Source: an uncultured Rikenellaceae bacterium
Lineage (GTDB): Bacteria; Bacteroidota; Bacteroidia; Bacteroidales; Rikenellaceae
Length of the DNA stretch: 64,000 nucleotides
Direction: 5' to 3'
Assembly (NCBI GenBank): GCA_910577285.1
Contig: CAJTLO010000002.1
Location: forward strand, 62,001 to 126,000
The notes beneath the pieces are model-generated. The model searched no databases and was not told the DNA's origin. It worked only from the letters and a program-made list of their open reading frames with translations. Both the position numbers and the translations under genes were made by a program. Shown here in pieces: positions 43,966-51,853 of the stretch (its first letter is position 1; each line of letters opens with the position of its first letter).

Positions 43966-44171
43966 ATGGATAAACCAAAGAACCGTATAAAAGAGGTGCT
44001 GAAGAAAAAGGCATTAAGCAGACATGGTTGGCGGAAAAACTCGGAAAGAGCTTTTGTATTGTCAATTCCTATGTATGCAACAGACGCCAGCCGAGTTTAG
44101 ATGTGCTGTTCGAAATCGCAAATATCCTACAAGTTGATCCGAAGGATTTGATTAACAGTAAAGAGGAATAA
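43966..44171 (+). pseudogene. XRE-family HTH regulator, broken by a one-base frameshift
   Basis: The ATG frame reads MDKPKNRIKEVLKKK and then goes out of frame at about 44010-44012. The next frame continues with IKQTWLAEKLGKSFCIVNSY, then RRQPSLDVLFEIANILQVD and ends KDLINSKEE. Together these make a complete 68-residue Cro/C1-type regulator if one base (a G or A near AAAAAGGC) is added; the span of 206 bases is one short of 69 codons. As given, the gene would make only a truncated product. It is either a true pseudogene or a sequencing slip in a short A-run. Confidence 0.8.
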
Positions 44172-44172
44172 G

Positions 44173-44343
44173 ATGGCAAAAAAGAACATAAAATTCGTTG
44201 TACCTAATATCACAGAATTGGTTAATGGCTGGCTCAAATCATCCTATAAATCGGGTTACAAATTTGAGCGGAAACCATTGAATGAAGATACACGCAAAGT
44301 TCTTGATGATTATTTTTCTAATGAATATTTCGTATATGAGTAA
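44173..44343 (+). CDS. 56-residue protein coupled to the DUF3800 gene
   Basis: It starts with ATG one base after the XRE stop and ends in a TAA that overlaps the DUF3800 start by 8 bases. The peptide begins MAKKNIKFVVPNITELVNGW and continues with KSGYKFERKPLNEDTRK, ending in Asp/Tyr/Phe-rich sequence. It is too short for a known enzyme. By size and position it could be an antitoxin-like or adaptor partner of the DUF3800 protein. No family is recognised. Confidence 0.65.
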   Translation: MAKKNIKFVVPNITELVNGWLKSSYKSGYKFERKPLNEDTRKVLDDYFSNEYFVYE

Positions 44344-45502
44344 CAAGAAATATGCTTTTATTGATGAATTCGGTGCATTCGGATATGATTTTGATAATCC
44401 GGGATGTACTACTCATTTTCTGATTTGTGCAGTTATTGTAGACGAAAGCAATCTTTCGCTTGTAGCGGAGAGCGTAGAAACTATTAGAAAAAAATATTTT
44501 CAACAAGGAGAAATAAAATCCAGTAAAATTGGGAGGAACCACAAAAGGCGTATTTCTATACTGAATGAATTAAAACAACTCCCATTCCACATATTTACAT
44601 TTGTATGCGACAAACGAAAAATATATGAAAATTCTGGCCTCATATATAAACAATCATTTTATAAATTCTTGAACAACATCGTACATCAAGAATTGAGAAT
44701 TTCATATAATAACTTAACGATTACTGCTGATGAAGTTGGAGGTGATGATTATCTTCAATCTTTTGCAGCTTACGTTAGGTCAAAAGAAATACCTCTTGAT
44801 TTATTTGATAATAGCCTATTTAGGTTTGAAAATAGTAAACACAGCATAATCATACAAGTGGCAGATATAGTGTGTGGTTCCCTTGCATATAATTATGATA
44901 TAAGGAAAATATCAGAATCTGACGGTTATAATTACAAATCCGTATTAGGGGATAAGATATTAAGAATAAAAGAGTTTCCTGAAACTTTTGATACATTCAA
45001 TGTGTCTCAAAATGACTTGAACCCTGAGTATAATCCACAAATTGCTGATATCTGTTATAGGAAAGCCAAACATTTTATAGAAACGCACAATAATACAGAC
45101 GATGACGAAATCAAACAGCAAATTGCAATATTGAATCATCTCCTGTTTAGATTTATGAACAAATCGCCAAGGAAATATATTCCCACACAAGAACTTATTA
45201 CCCATTTAGTGTACTTAGGATATGATAGATTATCACTTCAGACTTTTCGGAATAAAATCATAGCAAAACTTCGGGATAATGAAGTAATAATATCAAGTAG
45301 CTCTGGTGGATATAAAATACCATCAACAGAAAAAGAATTGTATGACTTTGTCAATCATGGCAAAAGTATTATCATGCCAATGTTAGCACGATTAAAAACA
45401 TGTAACGATGTTATTCGGATGGGAACGAATGGCGAAATAAATTTATTCGAAAAAGCAGAATATCATTTACTTGCAAAAATGTTTATACATACTGAGCAGT
45501 AA
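44336..45502 (+). CDS. DUF3800 domain protein
   Basis: A 388-residue protein with the DUF3800 hallmark acidic start YAFIDEFGAFG (residues 6-16), a TITADEVGGDDYLQSF block and IIQVADIVCGSLAYN. These acidic patches suggest an RNase H-like metal-dependent nuclease fold. That is an inference from family architecture; the activity is not established. The C-terminal ~120 residues look like a winged-helix region. DUF3800 genes are frequently found in defence islands. I chose ATG 44336 because it gives the family start and overlaps the upstream gene. AT-rich codon usage marks recent transfer. Confidence 0.82.
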   Translation: MSNKKYAFIDEFGAFGYDFDNPGCTTHFLICAVIVDESNLSLVAESVETIRKKYFQQGEIKSSKIGRNHKRRISILNELKQLPFHIFTFVCDKRKIYENSGLIYKQSFYKFLNNIVHQELRISYNNLTITADEVGGDDYLQSFAAYVRSKEIPLDLFDNSLFRFENSKHSIIIQVADIVCGSLAYNYDIRKISESDGYNYKSVLGDKILRIKEFPETFDTFNVSQNDLNPEYNPQIADICYRKAKHFIETHNNTDDDEIKQQIAILNHLLFRFMNKSPRKYIPTQELITHLVYLGYDRLSLQTFRNKIIAKLRDNEVIISSSSGGYKIPSTEKELYDFVNHGKSIIMPMLARLKTCNDVIRMGTNGEINLFEKAEYHLLAKMFIHTEQ

Positions 45503-45515
45503 ATAATATACATGT

Positions 45516-46637
45516 ATGATGGACTTCGACGAATACATACGCCAAGGCGAACCGCAGAAACGGGAAAAAGGATATGCGTGGCAAACAGCAATCGGTTTGC
45601 AGGCCGTCGACGGGCTCAAGCCATCCGACTATCTGATTGAAACCGCCCGAAAAGATATTGAAGGCGAAATTACGATTGATGAAGCGGAACAACTCATAAA
45701 AAGCTACTACCAGTCGAAAGAAGCGCGTACACCCGAAGAGGCAGAAACGCATGAGGCGGATACGGCATCGACCAACATCCGCCGACTTCTTACCGAGAAA
45801 ACCTTTGCCTTTACACTTGTCGGGCTGACATCGATTCATCGCCGGATATTCGATGGCGTATTCAAGTTTGCCGGTCAAATGCGAGATTACAACATCACGA
45901 AAAAGGAATGGGTGCTGCGCGGTGATACGGTGTTGTATGTTTCCGCGCCCGATCTCCGCAAAGCGATTGAATACGACTTGGAACAAGAACGCCAGTTCGA
46001 CTATTCAAAAGTGGACAGGAATGGATTAGTGAGGCACATAGCCAAATTCGTATCGGGATTGTGGCAAATCCATCCGTTCGGTGAGGGAAATACCCGAACG
46101 ACTGCCGTGTTCACAATTCTTTATCTGCGTTCTATGGGCTTTGACGTAACAAACGACCTGTTCGCCAATCATTCGTGGTATTTCCGTAATGCGCTGGTAC
46201 GTGCCAACTACCAAAACGTGCAAAAAGGCATCATGCGTAATTCCGAATATTTGGAGCGGTTCTTTCGCAATCTGTTATTGGGTGAAAACAATGAGTTGCG
46301 GAATAGGTATATGGTGGTTAATGCTTCGGAAGAGCTGACTGCAAAACAAGTCCAACAAATCGACCGTACAAGTACCGAACAACCTACCATACAAGTAACC
46401 GAACAAGTTCGCGCTTTGTTATTAGCTTTGTCATACGAACAATTATCGTTAAAAGTATTGATGAAGAAAGTCGGTCTGAAACATCGTCCGACATTTTTGG
46501 AGAATTATATAAGCCCCGCTTCCGAAGCCGGTTTTCTCAAGGTGCTATATCCCGACAAGCCCAATCACCCGAGACAAAAATATCTGCTTACGGCAAAAGG
46601 GCTGGCTTTATATAACGAAATCAGGAAAATGCAATAG
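45516..46637 (+). CDS. Fic family protein
   Basis: A 373-residue protein with the Fic motif HPFGEGNTRT at residues 186-195, a close variant of HPFx(D/E)GN(G/K)R. The catalytic His and the metal-binding Glu are kept. Fic proteins usually attach AMP to Ser, Thr or Tyr of target proteins. The N-terminal part has an IEGEITIDEAEQLIKSYY segment that resembles the VbhA-type antitoxin fold, so self-inhibition within one chain is likely. A winged-helix region follows at the C-terminus (EQVRALLLALSYEQLSLKVL). It starts 13 bases after DUF3800. Confidence 0.88.
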   Translation: MMDFDEYIRQGEPQKREKGYAWQTAIGLQAVDGLKPSDYLIETARKDIEGEITIDEAEQLIKSYYQSKEARTPEEAETHEADTASTNIRRLLTEKTFAFTLVGLTSIHRRIFDGVFKFAGQMRDYNITKKEWVLRGDTVLYVSAPDLRKAIEYDLEQERQFDYSKVDRNGLVRHIAKFVSGLWQIHPFGEGNTRTTAVFTILYLRSMGFDVTNDLFANHSWYFRNALVRANYQNVQKGIMRNSEYLERFFRNLLLGENNELRNRYMVVNASEELTAKQVQQIDRTSTEQPTIQVTEQVRALLLALSYEQLSLKVLMKKVGLKHRPTFLENYISPASEAGFLKVLYPDKPNHPRQKYLLTAKGLALYNEIRKMQ

Positions 46638-46791
46638 TTTTGATAATTGCTTCCATTATGGACCTTTCCATCTTCATAGCAATATCCTTTGTGTCATTTT
46701 TATCGGATAGCTTTCGGCGGTTAGGGCTGTTTCTTACATTGAGCATTTGCCAAAGCCGTTTTGCTTCGGGCTTGTCCGTGTGCCACGAAAT
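46621..46791 (-). pseudogene. N-terminally truncated gene scrap
   Basis: A 56-codon frame without a start at its upstream limit, overlapping the end of the Fic gene by 17 bases. It encodes WHTDKPEAKRLWQMLNVRN and then a basic, helix-rich tail ending IIKTIAFS. The composition is protein-like, so it is probably the remaining end of a displaced gene. Family unknown. Confidence 0.35.
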
Positions 46792-47014
46792 TCATTTCGG
46801 GGAAACTTAATACCCCAACCGCTTTACATCGTTAGGAGGGTTGCTATGCAATCTGCAAGCAGAGATGGTGAGATTGTCCGATGTAATTCTAAAAAACATC
46901 ACCGGTAATTTGCCAAAATGGCGCTCGTGTGTCATAAATATGGCTATTTTGCGCCAAATACATAATTGGCATTTTTGTTGTCATTTTATGTGAAACTTAA
47001 AATCAATAGACATC

Positions 47015-47146
47015 ATGGGAATTAAGCCAGGACCAAAAAGGATTGCAAAATCCACAGGGAAACCAGACAGACGTCAAAGAGACAATAAGCAGACACCAGG
47101 CAATACGCCGTCTCTTAAGCCCCATCTTCATAAAAAAGGGGATTAA
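47015..47146 (+). CDS. 43-residue basic protein with its own terminator
   Basis: ATG at 47015, TAA at 47144. The peptide starts MGIKPGPKRIAKSTGKPDRR and is rich in Lys, Arg, Pro, Gln and Asn, without hydrophobic stretches. That suggests a nucleic-acid-binding or disordered peptide. An intrinsic terminator begins 9 bases after the stop, which strongly supports a real transcription unit. No family recognised; I have no evidence for a role. Confidence 0.6.
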   Translation: MGIKPGPKRIAKSTGKPDRRQRDNKQTPGNTPSLKPHLHKKGD

Positions 47147-47154
47147 AATAGAAT

Positions 47155-47186
47155 ACCGCTGGCATTGTGCTTCAGCGGTGTTTTTT
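47155..47186 (+). terminator. Terminator after the 43-residue gene
   Basis: ACCGCTG (47155-47161) pairs with CAGCGGT (47173-47179), followed by G and TTTTTT (47181-47186). Confidence 0.85.
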
Positions 47187-47572
47187 GCAAATATGAAAGT
47201 AAAAGCTTCTCTTTTATCTTTTGCATTGTGGCAGAATAGCTCGCGCGGCAAGGATATACAGGTGAAAAATATCCCAAAAGCGGCAAAGAAAATTAATCAC
47301 AAATGTACTAACGGTAAATTTAGAATTTCTCCGGTGTGGACTCTATATCAGCACCAATTTTTATAACTCATAAATATAAAAATAGCTCCAAAGATGTAAA
47401 AATCGGAGCAAGCCCTTTCTCAGCGGCGAAATAAAGAAACCGCCCTCCATTCCTCGTATATTTTCGATAATTTTGCATCGGGAACCTTTCCCCCTCCGCG
47501 AGGAGAGGAGCAAGACGCTTGCATAATTCTTGCACCCCGTAAAAGAGGATATTTCGAAAACACAGATACGAT

Positions 47573-48553
47573 ATGCTCGGTATTAACTGCATAGGCATCC
47601 TGACGTCCGGAGGCGATGCCCCCGGCATGAACGCCGCCATCCGTGCGGTGACACGCACCGCACTTTACAACGGTTTCGAGGTCAAGGGCATCTATCACGG
47701 CTACAGAGGGCTCCTGAACGGCGAAATCGAAACGTTCCGCACCGAGAACGTAAGCAACATCATCCAGCTCGGCGGCACCATCCTCAAAACGGCCCGCAGC
47801 CGGGAGTTCCACACCCCCGAAGGCCGCCGGAAGGCATTCGAAAACATGCAGCGCGAGCACATCGACGCGCTCGTGGTGATCGGCGGCGACGGTTCGCTGG
47901 CCGGCGCCAGGGAGTTTGCCGCCGAATTCAACTTCCCGATCGTGGGACTTCCCGGCACCATCGACAACGACCTTTCGGGGACGGACACCACGATAGGCTA
48001 CGACACCGCCCTGAATACCATCATGGAGGCCGTAGACAAGATACGCGATACGGCCATGTCGCACGAACGGCTCTTCTTCATCGAAGTGATGGGCCGCAAC
48101 GCCGGATTCCTCGCCCTCAACGGCGCGATCGCCACCGGCGCCGAAGCCGCCATCATACCGGAGATCGCCACCGAAGTGGACCAACTGGCCGAACTGATCC
48201 AGAACGGCTTCCGAAAGAGCAAAAACAGCAGCATCGTGCTCGTCGCCGAGAGCGAGGTCACGGGAGGCGCCATGGGGCTGGCCGAACGGGTGAAGCAGGA
48301 GTATCCGGAATACGAGGTACGCGTCACCATTCTGGGACACATCCAGCGCGGAGGGTCGCCCACGGCAGCCGACCGCATCCTCGCCACCCGCATGGGCGAA
48401 GCCGCGGTGAACGCCATCATCGAGGGACAGCGCAACGTGATGGTCGGCATCCAGGACGATAAACTCGTCTACGTCCCCTTCTCGAAAGCGATCCGCGACG
48501 ACAAACCGATCAACCGCGACCTGATCCAGACCATCCGCATGCTATCCATCTGA
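47573..48553 (+). CDS. pfkA: 6-phosphofructokinase (ATP-dependent)
   Basis: A 326-residue group A phosphofructokinase that phosphorylates fructose 6-phosphate in glycolysis. GGDGS at 104-108 has Gly in the position that selects ATP over pyrophosphate. TIDND at 129-133 holds the catalytic Asp131, and MGRNAGFLA and HIQRGGSP are substrate-binding blocks. Length is normal for a bacterial ATP-PFK. Start at 47573 is the family start. Confidence 0.95.
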   Translation: MLGINCIGILTSGGDAPGMNAAIRAVTRTALYNGFEVKGIYHGYRGLLNGEIETFRTENVSNIIQLGGTILKTARSREFHTPEGRRKAFENMQREHIDALVVIGGDGSLAGAREFAAEFNFPIVGLPGTIDNDLSGTDTTIGYDTALNTIMEAVDKIRDTAMSHERLFFIEVMGRNAGFLALNGAIATGAEAAIIPEIATEVDQLAELIQNGFRKSKNSSIVLVAESEVTGGAMGLAERVKQEYPEYEVRVTILGHIQRGGSPTAADRILATRMGEAAVNAIIEGQRNVMVGIQDDKLVYVPFSKAIRDDKPINRDLIQTIRMLSI

Positions 48554-48637
48554 TCCGACGGCGATGCACGTTCCCGCCGGAGAGGGCACATGCCGCCTGG
48601 CCGCCGTCACACGCGGCAGGAAGTCCCCCTACACGCA

Positions 48638-48667
48638 AGTTGCCCTGGCCGGTCGGCCAGGGCAACT
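48638..48667. terminator. Bidirectional hairpin between pfkA and the radical SAM gene
   Basis: A perfect 13-bp stem (AGTTGCCCTGGCC at 48638-48650 with 48655-48667). A weaker outer pairing (CGCAAG with CTTGCG) extends it. No T-run. Confidence 0.55.
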
Positions 48668-48712
48668 CGTATCTTGCGGAGCGACGAGGACCGGCGCAGA
48701 AACGCACGCGTC

Positions 48713-49657
48713 CTACCCCTCCCACAACTGCGACTGATAGGCGCCCGTTTCGAGCAGTCGCCTTTCGAGCATGGCCAACAGTTGTTCGTTACGGATCAGG
48801 CCCCAGGTCGGACCGCAATGGAACCGGGGCGGAGCCTCCCCGGCGAAACGCTCCACGACCAGGTCGGGCCGCAACCGGCACAGGATGCCGATGAAGAGTT
48901 CCATGTATTCGTCGAGGGTACGGAAACGGTATCGCTCCGGATGGGCCTGCCAGTCCGCCTCCATGGGCGTATTCCGGAATATCTGAAGCTGGTGGAACTT
49001 GACCGTCGTCAGAGGCAGCGCATTGATCGTGGCCGCCTGCGCAGTCATCATCTCGTCGGTTTCGCCCGGCAGGCCGAGAATGAAGTGCGCACCGGTATGG
49101 ATTCCCCGCGCGGCAGTCGCCTCCACGGCACGTCGGGCACATTCGAAATCGTGCCCGCGGTTCACAGCCCGAAGCGTCCGGTCGTAACACGACTCGATAC
49201 CGTACTCGATGGCCATGTAACAGGTGCGGGAGAGCTCCGCGAAGTAGTCGAGCACCGCATCGTCCACACAGTCGGGACGCGTCCCCACCACGATCCCCGC
49301 CACGAGAGGATTGGCGAGCGCCTCGCCGTATACGGCCCGCAACCGTTCGAGCGGCGCATAGGTATTGGAAAAAGATTGAAAATAGACCAGATAACGTTCG
49401 GCCCGGCGATACCGGTTGCGATGGAATTCGATCCCCTCCTCGATCTGCCGGGCGACGCTCTTGGAAGGTTGACAATAGGAGGGCGTGAAGGCTTCGTTGT
49501 TGCAGAAGGTACAACCGCCGCTCCCCACCCTTCCGTCCCGATTGGGACACGTAAAGCCGGCATTGACGGTCAACTTCTGTACGCGCCCGCCGAACAGCCT
49601 GCGAAAATAGCCCGAATAGCTGTTGAACGGTCGCTCGTCGCCCCAGGGGTAGATCAT
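48713..49657 (-). CDS. TIGR01212-type radical SAM protein
   Basis: A 314-residue radical SAM enzyme of the YhcC/YtqA type. The cluster cysteines are Cys37, Cys49 and Cys52 in CPNRDGRVGSGGCTFC, a spacing typical of this family and not of the classical CxxxCxxC. Later family blocks are VGTRPDCVDDAVLDYFAELS, YGIESCYDRTL and HFILGLPGETDEMM. The reaction is uncertain. ATG at 49657 was chosen from the family N-terminus (MIYPWGDERPFNSYS). Confidence 0.93.
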   Translation of the reverse strand: MIYPWGDERPFNSYSGYFRRLFGGRVQKLTVNAGFTCPNRDGRVGSGGCTFCNNEAFTPSYCQPSKSVARQIEEGIEFHRNRYRRAERYLVYFQSFSNTYAPLERLRAVYGEALANPLVAGIVVGTRPDCVDDAVLDYFAELSRTCYMAIEYGIESCYDRTLRAVNRGHDFECARRAVEATAARGIHTGAHFILGLPGETDEMMTAQAATINALPLTTVKFHQLQIFRNTPMEADWQAHPERYRFRTLDEYMELFIGILCRLRPDLVVERFAGEAPPRFHCGPTWGLIRNEQLLAMLERRLLETGAYQSQLWEG

Positions 49658-49713
49658 ATCATTCTCTTTAACAGGAACATCATCCGCACGATCCCTGCCG
49701 CACGGCGGAATAC

Positions 49714-50418
49714 TCACGCCTTGCGCAGCGCCTCGACAAAACCGGGGAAAAGCGACCACAAATGCTCGGTCTGGAGCCAAAGCTCCCGGGCCCGGGCCTC
49801 TTTGGAGGGCCTTTCGGAACGTATCTCCCGCAGGTAGGCGTCGTCGACGGGGTGCTCCTCGGCCATAAACTCGTCGTAATAGGGACGAAAGCGGCTGCGC
49901 AACCTCACCACCTCGCCGCGCGGCAGCGTACCCGTACGGCGGAATTCACTCCACAACGTGAGAACCACTTTATCTATATACTTGTCGTTCACGTCATTGA
50001 CAATGTCATCGAACGACTCGTACTCCTCCATGGCGATGTAGGTATACGCCAGCGGTACGGTCGCCTCGGTATGGTCCTCGGGATCTATGTCGAGCAACAT
50101 CTCGAAAATGGCGGCGGCCATCTCCCAGTCGCCGGCGAGGAAATGGTCGATACCCGAACAGTAACCGGTGAGCATCGCGGCCCGTGAAGATTCGTCCTCC
50201 CACTCCAGCACCGTCTCCCCCTCTTCGGGAATCATATCCACCAATCGCTGGAACGCATGCAGGCGCGTATTGCAGGCACCCTCGAAATCGCGTGCCTCCT
50301 CCTGCCTCCGCGAACGGGCAAGCTCGGCCGCGAAATCGAAATCATCCCCGTCGGCCGCAGGGACATAGGCGATCACATAACTATCCTCTCCCGTCGGCTC
50401 AAGTACCGGTTTCCTCAT
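49714..50418 (-). CDS. Helical repeat (TPR-like) protein of unknown function
   Basis: A 234-residue cytoplasmic-looking protein, acidic, with helix-pair repeats such as DHFLAGDWEMAAAIFEMLLDID and LAYTYIAMEEYESFDDIVND. It begins MRKPVLEPTGEDSYVIAYV and ends in a Pro/Glu/Arg-rich region. TPR-like repeats suggest a binding scaffold. The gene is 56 bases downstream of the radical SAM start and probably transcribed with it. Family unknown. Confidence 0.75.
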   Translation of the reverse strand: MRKPVLEPTGEDSYVIAYVPAADGDDFDFAAELARSRRQEEARDFEGACNTRLHAFQRLVDMIPEEGETVLEWEDESSRAAMLTGYCSGIDHFLAGDWEMAAAIFEMLLDIDPEDHTEATVPLAYTYIAMEEYESFDDIVNDVNDKYIDKVVLTLWSEFRRTGTLPRGEVVRLRSRFRPYYDEFMAEEHPVDDAYLREIRSERPSKEARARELWLQTEHLWSLFPGFVEALRKA

Positions 50419-50555
50419 TTTGACAGACTTTTCGCTAAGAAAATACGTATCGTTTTGCAGGCACGAAGATAGCAATAATGCCTGCAAAAAAAGCCCGTAA
50501 GCTCTTTCGCGGAAAATTTCTACCTGGAAAACTTCGCGATTTAAAGGAAATGTCC

Positions 50556-50563
50556 TATATTTG
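50556..50563 (+). promoter_or_regulatory. -7 box of tRNA-Thr
   Basis: TATATTTG is an exact match; the tRNA begins 17 bases downstream. The -33 element is weak (TTTA). Confidence 0.65.
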
Positions 50564-50579
50564 CCCCCGCATAAATGAG

Positions 50580-50652
50580 GCCGCAATAGCTCAGTTGGTA
50601 GAGCGTTTCACTCGTAATGAAGAGGTCCCGAGTTCAAGTCTCGGTTGCGGCT
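50580..50652 (+). tRNA. tRNA-Thr (CGT)
   Basis: Cloverleaf: acceptor GCCGCAA/TTGCGGC (50580-50586 with 50645-50651), discriminator T at 50652. D arm AGCTCAGTTGGTAGAGC, anticodon loop CTCGTAA (50611-50617) with anticodon CGT at 50613-50615. T arm has GAGTTCAAGTCTC. CCA is not encoded. Confidence 0.95.
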
Positions 50653-50660
50653 CGGCGAAA

Positions 50661-50687
50661 ACCGTCTGTTATCAGGCGGTTTTTTTA
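50661..50687 (+). terminator. Terminator after tRNA-Thr
   Basis: A 7-bp stem with one G-T pair (CCGTCTG / CAGGCGG) followed by a run of T's to 50686. Confidence 0.8.
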
Positions 50688-50700
50688 TTTTAACGGCCTC

Positions 50701-51063
50701 CTAAAGCCCGGGCTCTTCGGGTTCGATCTCTGGATAAATCCCGTTATCGAGAGGATGGCCAAACAACTCAATACCGAGTCCTTCGAGCCTCTCCATCTGC
50801 ACGCTGTCCTGCGGATTGAACTTCACATAATAACCGGTCGGTTTCAGGATAATGCACGGGACCGACGGGTCATCGGCAGCCACGAGGTCCAACGCCCGCT
50901 GCATGGCATCGATTGCGAAAGGGTCGCTGGCATGCTGCAACGCCCGGGTAACCGCTGCCTCCTCAGCTTGCTGCTCCCCTTCCCTGTAAAAAATTTCTCC
51001 CTCCTTATTACAGGATACAACCCATACTACTGCCAACAACAGCAGCTCCGCGCGGCTCTTCAT
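50701..51063 (-). CDS. Short lipoprotein, possibly truncated
   Basis: A 120-residue predicted lipoprotein (LLAVVWVVSC, Cys18). The middle ILKPTGYYVKFNPQDSVQME followed by GIELFGHPLD resembles the N-terminal domain of larger secreted Bacteroidales proteins (KPTxYYVRFxP...LFDYPLD, from memory). Those usually continue for several hundred residues. This one stops soon after (EIEPEEPGL), so it may be a shortened member. It lies 11 bases downstream of the next lipoprotein gene. Confidence 0.7.
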   Translation of the reverse strand: MKSRAELLLLAVVWVVSCNKEGEIFYREGEQQAEEAAVTRALQHASDPFAIDAMQRALDLVAADDPSVPCIILKPTGYYVKFNPQDSVQMERLEGLGIELFGHPLDNGIYPEIEPEEPGL

Positions 51064-51074
51064 GATAGTAAATT

Positions 51075-51536
51075 TTAGGTTAATAATTCGGTTCCCGCCT
51101 TTTCCGTTACCGGAACACCGTATCGAAAATCGGCTTCCGTAAAGTCGTAACGATACCAGATTTCATATCTCTTCGATTTGACTACCTGATAGGATTCCTT
51201 TTCGTACAAATAAGTCTTTTGATCGAGACGGTCCGAATAGCGTACAAAAGTAACTTCCCGCTCGCCGTCGGAAATCCTGACATAGCGAGTATCAAAGGGA
51301 CGAGGAAAATGTCCCATAGCAGAACGTGTGATTTCATATTCTCCGCCTTGAATAACGTCGAACGAATACTCTATACCTCTCGGCTCACCATTGGCATCCA
51401 AATCATAATATGATACCACGCGAACGACCTTGTCTGTTTTATTTCCAAAACAATAATGTGTGCAGCCGTACTTCTCTCTGAAACAACCCGTAAACAGCAA
51501 GGGGATACAGAGCCAAAAAAGCAAATTCGGTTTCAT
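51075..51536 (-). CDS. Lipoprotein of unknown function
   Basis: A 153-residue predicted lipoprotein (WLCIPLLFTGC, Cys18). The mature part is beta-rich with many Tyr, Arg and Asp. A C-terminal strand pair (KRYEIWYRYDFTEADF) resembles in form that of the lipoprotein at 20605. An alternative ATG three codons upstream (51545) is possible. A consensus promoter lies further upstream at 51723-51754. Confidence 0.75.
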   Translation of the reverse strand: MKPNLLFWLCIPLLFTGCFREKYGCTHYCFGNKTDKVVRVVSYYDLDANGEPRGIEYSFDVIQGGEYEITRSAMGHFPRPFDTRYVRISDGEREVTFVRYSDRLDQKTYLYEKESYQVVKSKRYEIWYRYDFTEADFRYGVPVTEKAGTELLT

Positions 51537-51574
51537 AACAAACATTTTTAAGTAGTTTAAATCCAGGCGATTAT

Positions 51575-51688
51575 TTATATATCATTCAACGGAACAACCT
51601 CGAGAAAGTCGCACCGGTACTGGACTCCATATTTCTTCGCTTCGCCGATCCGATAAAATTCCTCTTTCACAACATCCGACCGATTCAC
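51575..51688 (-). CDS. Short ORF with coding-like sequence (GTG start)
   Basis: A 37-codon frame, GTG at 51688, TAA at 51575. The translation includes VVKEEFYRIGEAKKYGVQYR and ends DFLEVVPLNDI, a natural-looking composition. A strong minus-strand promoter lies 35 bases upstream. It may be a small leader gene of the lipoprotein pair or the remaining end of a lost gene. Confidence 0.35.
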   Translation of the reverse strand: MNRSDVVKEEFYRIGEAKKYGVQYRCDFLEVVPLNDI

Positions 51689-51722
51689 ACTTCAGCCGGT
51701 TCCCCACAAAACACGATTATTT

Positions 51723-51754
51723 CAAATATAAAGAATTATTATCGAAAACGCAAA
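51723..51754 (-). promoter_or_regulatory. Promoter of the lipoprotein pair
   Basis: On the minus strand TTTG (51754-51751), a 20-base spacer and TATATTTG (51730-51723). Predicted start near 51717. Confidence 0.7.
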
Positions 51755-51853
51755 CATCCAATCGGATACGTCCTTTCCTCACCCTTTGATCCGGCCGGCA
51801 CAACGGACCGTTCGCACCCTTCGTGCGCTCTTGAGAGCCGTGCGCTCGGAATC

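Larger units (their letters stand above)
43583..47400. other. AT-rich accessory island
   Basis: Composition shifts abruptly from GC-rich flanks to about 35-45% GC and back near pfkA. It carries a frameshifted XRE regulator, a small protein, a DUF3800 protein, a Fic protein, two antisense gene scraps and a 43-residue basic protein. No integrase, transposase or flanking direct repeat was found, so the boundaries are by composition only. The stretches 43583-43729, 46792-47014 and 47187-47572 hold no recognisable gene. Confidence 0.6.

Noticed and set aside
43583..47400. Complete mobile element with integrase and attachment sites
   Set aside because: No integrase, transposase, relaxase or flanking direct repeats could be recognised; only composition and gene scraps suggest transfer.
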